Assembly (NCBI GenBank): GCA_024803745.1
Contig: JANJXV010000039.1
Location: forward strand, 8,301,001-8,365,000
Length of the DNA stretch: 64,000 nt
From: Megascapheus bottae
Lineage: Eukaryota; Chordata; Mammalia; Rodentia; Geomyidae
Reading direction: 5' to 3'
Shown here: positions 61,124 through 64,000 of the stretch, one piece after another
How positions within the stretch are numbered: position 1 is the stretch's first letter
Layout of the letters: every line of letters starts with the position of its first letter
Made by a program: the position numbers and the translations under genes
The notes under the pieces: model-generated
Seen by the model: the letters and a program-made list of their open reading frames with translations, nothing else
Told to the model about the DNA's origin: nothing
Databases searched by the model: none

Positions 61124-61435
61124 TTTTGTGCCGGACCTGGGCCTTGAACTCAGGACCCGGGCCTTGAACTCAGGACCTGGGCCTTGAACTCAGGACCCGG
61201 GCCTTGAACTCAGGACCCGGACTTTGAACTCAGGACCCGGGCCTTGAACTCAGGACCCGGGCCTTGAACTCAGGACCCGGGCTTTGAACTCAGGACCCGG
61301 GCTTTGAACTCAGGACCCGGGCTTTGAACTCAGGACCCGGACTGTGAACTCAGGACCCGGGACTTGAACTCAGGACCCGGGCCTTGAACTCAGGACCCGG
61401 GCTGTGAACTCAGGACCTGGGCTTTGAACTCAGGA
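61124..61435 (+). repeat. 20-bp minisatellite, 15 perfectly phased copies
   Basis: From 61141 the unit GCCTTGAACTCAGGACCCGG repeats 15 times without a single indel; the last copy is cut by the LTR. Substitutions concentrate at the first four bases and at the C/T of CCCGG. The sequence just before it (TTTTTGTGCCGGACCTGG) is the start of an antisense SINE. The array therefore grew from the SINE's B-box region, and each unit reversed reads AGTTCAAGGCC. Confidence 0.95.
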
Positions 61436-61950
61436 TGTAAGACTCCCGACTTAGCGGGACGTCTTCCAGAAGGAGACCCTTTCCAAGGAACAACGAGGCC
61501 ACGCAGTCGGATGCAAACAGCAAGAGGTTTATTTGGGTACACGGACGTCCGGGGCGACAAAGTCTTCTAGAAGACTTGCGCGCCGAGGCTGGGGAGAGGG
61601 GAGTATTTATGGTTAGCTGAAGCGTGGTTACAGAAGCAGAAGCATGGTTACAGGGTAGGGATTGGTTAATTCAAATGAGGCTGGGGGTTTATTCTGGGCA
61701 GTAGTGGAATTTTCCTTTTTGGCTAGAGAAGGGCTTACGTGTCCTTCTTCTGGTCACAACATTTTTCACACTCACTCCTTATCTTACTCCTGTTTATACA
61801 ATTTCAGTTCTCGGTCATCCTGACCGTGAACATCTTGCTGGTTATTTTTCAATTTCTTTTTATAACTAAACTGCAGCTGCTACACAAAATGGAGTCACTT
61901 CTGCTATCCTGGGAATTACAGTTAAAGCAGTTAAAGCCATACATCTCTCA
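61436..61950 (-). mobile_element. 3' LTR of a gammaretrovirus-like endogenous provirus
   Basis: On the minus strand the LTR follows a purine tract at about 61951-61967, begins TGAGAG and ends GTCTTACA, giving 515 bp with TG...CA ends. Within it, in order, are an ACCAAT box (about 61661), a TATA-like ATAAATA (61604-61610) and AATAAA (61528-61533). This is the expected U3-R-U5 order. Two copies of an AAGC(G/A)TGGTTACAG element (about 61620 and 61640) form a short direct repeat in U3. The LTR faces SDHAF1. Confidence 0.8.
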
Positions 61951-62286
61951 TTCCCCCATTTTCTTCTGGTTCCTTGAATGAAATCCTTCATTCAATGAAG
62001 ACTGTCTCTCTATTTTGGACAAGAGGGTTGCAAACCAAGGGGACTTATTGAACCAGCTTTTAAACCATCCTTGTTGGGAATGGAATTCCTTCTCTCTTTC
62101 TGCTAGTCTTTCCCTAAGTTTACTTATAGTTTCCCGTACAATTCCTGTTTGAGATATTATTTGCCAAGTGATGGCTTTGGGAACATAGGGATTATCAGAA
62201 GTCAAAAGGAAAGGAAGTAGGCAAGAAAGGATTACAACCGAGAAAGTCTTATCTTTAAGGGGTTTTGGGTGCGCTGCAATTTCCAT
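61948..62286 (-). pseudogene. Endogenous retroviral env remnant, internally deleted
   Basis: An open frame from the ATG at 62286 has a hydrophobic leader ([14 protein letters not shown]). After a short stretch resembling the start of the surface subunit, it passes directly to a helical segment resembling the end of the transmembrane subunit ectodomain ([13 protein letters not shown], then [13 protein letters not shown]). Nearly all of the surface subunit, the fusion peptide region and the membrane anchor are absent, and the frame ends in the purine tract beside the LTR. The product could not act as an envelope. In-frame codons extend upstream to 62430, overlapping the end of pol, as in gammaretroviruses. 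Confidence 0.75.
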
Positions 62287-62392
62287 TCTGGGGTCTGGTT
62301 GGTGGAATTGTCCTGATCCTGACGAGCCGCTTTCACGTGGGAGGTGTGGACCCAGGCAGCGATCTCGTCTGCTTTGAGAGCGGTGGGAGTTG

Positions 62393-63900
62393 TCAGCAGG
62401 ACTGTGTTGGTTTGGTGTCGTCGCACCCACACAGAGGCCTGTCCTGCTGCTCCCGATATGCTGCCGCCAGGGGTTTCCAGACTTCCTTCTGGACTATCTG
62501 AAGAGCCTGTAAATGGGCCTGGAGAGAGGGGCTATTAGCATAATCAGAAACATAAGGATGGAGGAAGTTTACAAGAGGTGGGGGTGCTCCATACATAATT
62601 TCAAAGGGAGTTAGTCCATGAGGGCCCGGTGTGTTCCAGGTCCTATACAAGGGGAGTAGGGACACCCAATCCTTTACACCAGTTGCTATGGCTAATTTAA
62701 TTAAAGTCTCCTTTATGGTTCTATTCATTCTTTCTACCTGTCCTGAACTCTGGGGTCTGTAAGCACAATGCAACTTCCAATCAATCCCCAATAACTTGGC
62801 CACCAACTGACTTACCTTGGAGACAAATGCTGGCCCATTGTCTGTTCCTAGTACTTGGGGCATGCCATACCTGGGAAAAATTTCTTCCAGTAGTTTCTTA
62901 GTCACTACTCGGGCTGTTTCATGCTTGGTGGGGTAGGCTTCTACCCACCCAGAAAAAGTATCTATAAATACTAAGAGATATTTATAGCCATACTGTCCGG
63001 GTTTGATTTCTGTAAAATCAATTTCCCAATGAACACCTGGGCGGTGTCCTCTCACTCTGACTCCAAGTCCAATTTTGGCCCGCCCTGCGTTGACCCGAGC
63101 GCATGCAGAACACTGATCAGATACTCGCTGCAGGGCTTCATCTTTCCCCAAGAGATGGCCGATGTTTTCCTGCCGGTCTATGAGGGTCTTCATTTTATTC
63201 TTGCTTAAGTGGGTTAAGGTGTGGAGATTAGAAATAAATTCAAAAGTCCACTTTTTAGGCCAAACTGTTTTCCCATTGAAAGTCCATTGTCCTTGTTTGG
63301 GGTCATAGGCCGCCCCCATTTTCTTAAGACACTCAATATCCTCTGAGGTGTATGGGAGTGGAGGAAGGCTACAGAGGGACTTTTCTGTTATTTGGAGAAC
63401 TCGCACTTGCAGAGTTCCCTTACCCTGGAGTGCAGCTTCCCGGGCCGCTTTGTCTGCCAGGCGGTTGCCTCTGGCCTCCATTGATTCCCCCTTCTGGTGG
63501 CCCGGGCAATGTATAATGCTCAGTCTTTTGGGCAAGAATAGTGCAGTCAACAGGGCTATAATTTCAGCTTTGTTCTTAATGTCCTTTCCCTCTGAGGTCA
63601 GTAAGCCCCTCCTTCTATAAATTTCTCCATGTATGTGAGCCGTAGCAAATGCATACCGGCTATCCATGTAGATGTTGAGTCTCTTACCTTCAGCCATTTG
63701 GAGGGCCTTGGTCATGGCAATGAGTTCGGCTTTCTGAGCCGATGTCCCAGGAGGTAATCCTCCGGCCCAAATCACCTCAGTCTCAGTGGTGACAGCCACT
63801 CCCGCCTTCCGCTCTCCGTTCTCCAAAAAAGCTGCTGCCGTCTGTGAACCAGGTGAAGTCTGTGTCTTGGAGGGGAAGGTCTGTTAAGTCGGGCCGGGCC
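62393..63900 (-). pseudogene. Endogenous retroviral pol remnant: RNase H and integrase
   Basis: A 477-codon open frame covers most of RNase H and a complete-looking integrase of gammaretroviral type. RNase H residues include [10 protein letters not shown] and YMDSRYAFA. The integrase shows an HHCC zinc domain (HTLTHLS ... CSACARVN) and a DDE triad, with Asp in WEIDFTEI, Asp in GTDNGPAF and Glu in GQVERMNR. The first RNase H aspartate (TDGSS) lies in another frame, separated by a frameshift at a six-base A/T run (63825-63830), and no ATG opens the frame. Protease and most of reverse transcriptase are missing at about 63891-63903. The long integrase frame suggests a fairly recent insertion. Confidence 0.85.
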
Positions 63901-64000
63901 CCGTCTGTCTCCTCCCTGTCTATCCTGTCGCTGTCCTGTCACTACTGTGGCCAGTAACTTACTTATCTCCTTACTTCTTTTCCGGTCCCTAACATTCTCT
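63901..64000 (-). pseudogene. Endogenous retroviral gag remnant (capsid-nucleocapsid junction)
   Basis: On the minus strand a basic, Gln/Arg-rich stretch ([20 protein letters not shown]) resembles the end of a gammaretroviral capsid and the start of nucleocapsid. It joins RNase H sequence directly, in a different frame, so the zinc knuckle, protease and most of reverse transcriptase were lost in one deletion. The rest of gag lies beyond the window. Confidence 0.6.

Overview
This window is mammalian nuclear DNA, very probably from a rodent. Genes are split by GT-AG introns, the start regions are CpG-rich, and introns and spacers are packed with SINEs. These include classical rodent B1 and ID elements plus two abundant dimeric families: a B1-like or an ID-like left monomer, each joined to the same ID-like right monomer. 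Such B1-ID dimers suggest a squirrel-related or beaver/kangaroo-rat/pocket-mouse lineage rather than mouse or rat; that placement is inference.

The gene order matches human 19q13.12 read in reverse. From left to right: WDR62 (minus; its first 21 coding exons, the gene leaves the window at the left edge); eroded remnants of THAP8 (plus); CLIP3 (plus, complete, 13 coding exons, 547 residues); ALKBH6 (plus, complete, 6 coding exons, 239 residues); SYNE4 (plus, complete, 8 coding exons, 377 residues); SDHAF1 (minus, intronless); and the 3' part of a deleted gammaretrovirus-like provirus (minus). All coding exon chains were assembled by reading splice sites and checking phase: WDR62 exons sum to 846 codons, CLIP3 to 547 plus stop, ALKBH6 to 239 plus stop, SYNE4 to 377 plus stop.

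Region by region: 0.4-22.5 kb WDR62; 22.1-23.4 kb a GC-rich head-to-head promoter with CCAAT boxes and CACGTG E-boxes; 23.2-27.1 kb THAP8 debris followed by a GC-rich minisatellite; 27.2-30.6 kb SINE-rich spacer; 30.7-46.5 kb CLIP3 with a C-rich 3'UTR; 46.7-52.2 kb ALKBH6; 52.8-56.2 kb SYNE4; 56.3-60.3 kb SINE-rich spacer; 60.35-60.75 kb SDHAF1; 61.1-61.4 kb a perfectly phased 20-bp minisatellite; 61.4-64 kb provirus. The genes are a conserved neighbourhood, not one pathway: WDR62 (centrosome scaffold), CLIP3 (Golgi/microtubule linker), ALKBH6 (Fe/2-oxoglutarate dioxygenase), SYNE4 (nuclear-envelope KASH protein) and SDHAF1 (complex II assembly).

The most notable points are the apparent loss of THAP8, two GC-AG introns in WDR62, a degenerate repeat field inside ALKBH6 intron 2, a SINE-born minisatellite of B-box-like units abutting a retroviral LTR that points at SDHAF1, and SINE insertions that show the shared right monomer integrating alone. 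I found no CRISPR, operon or bacterial-type system.
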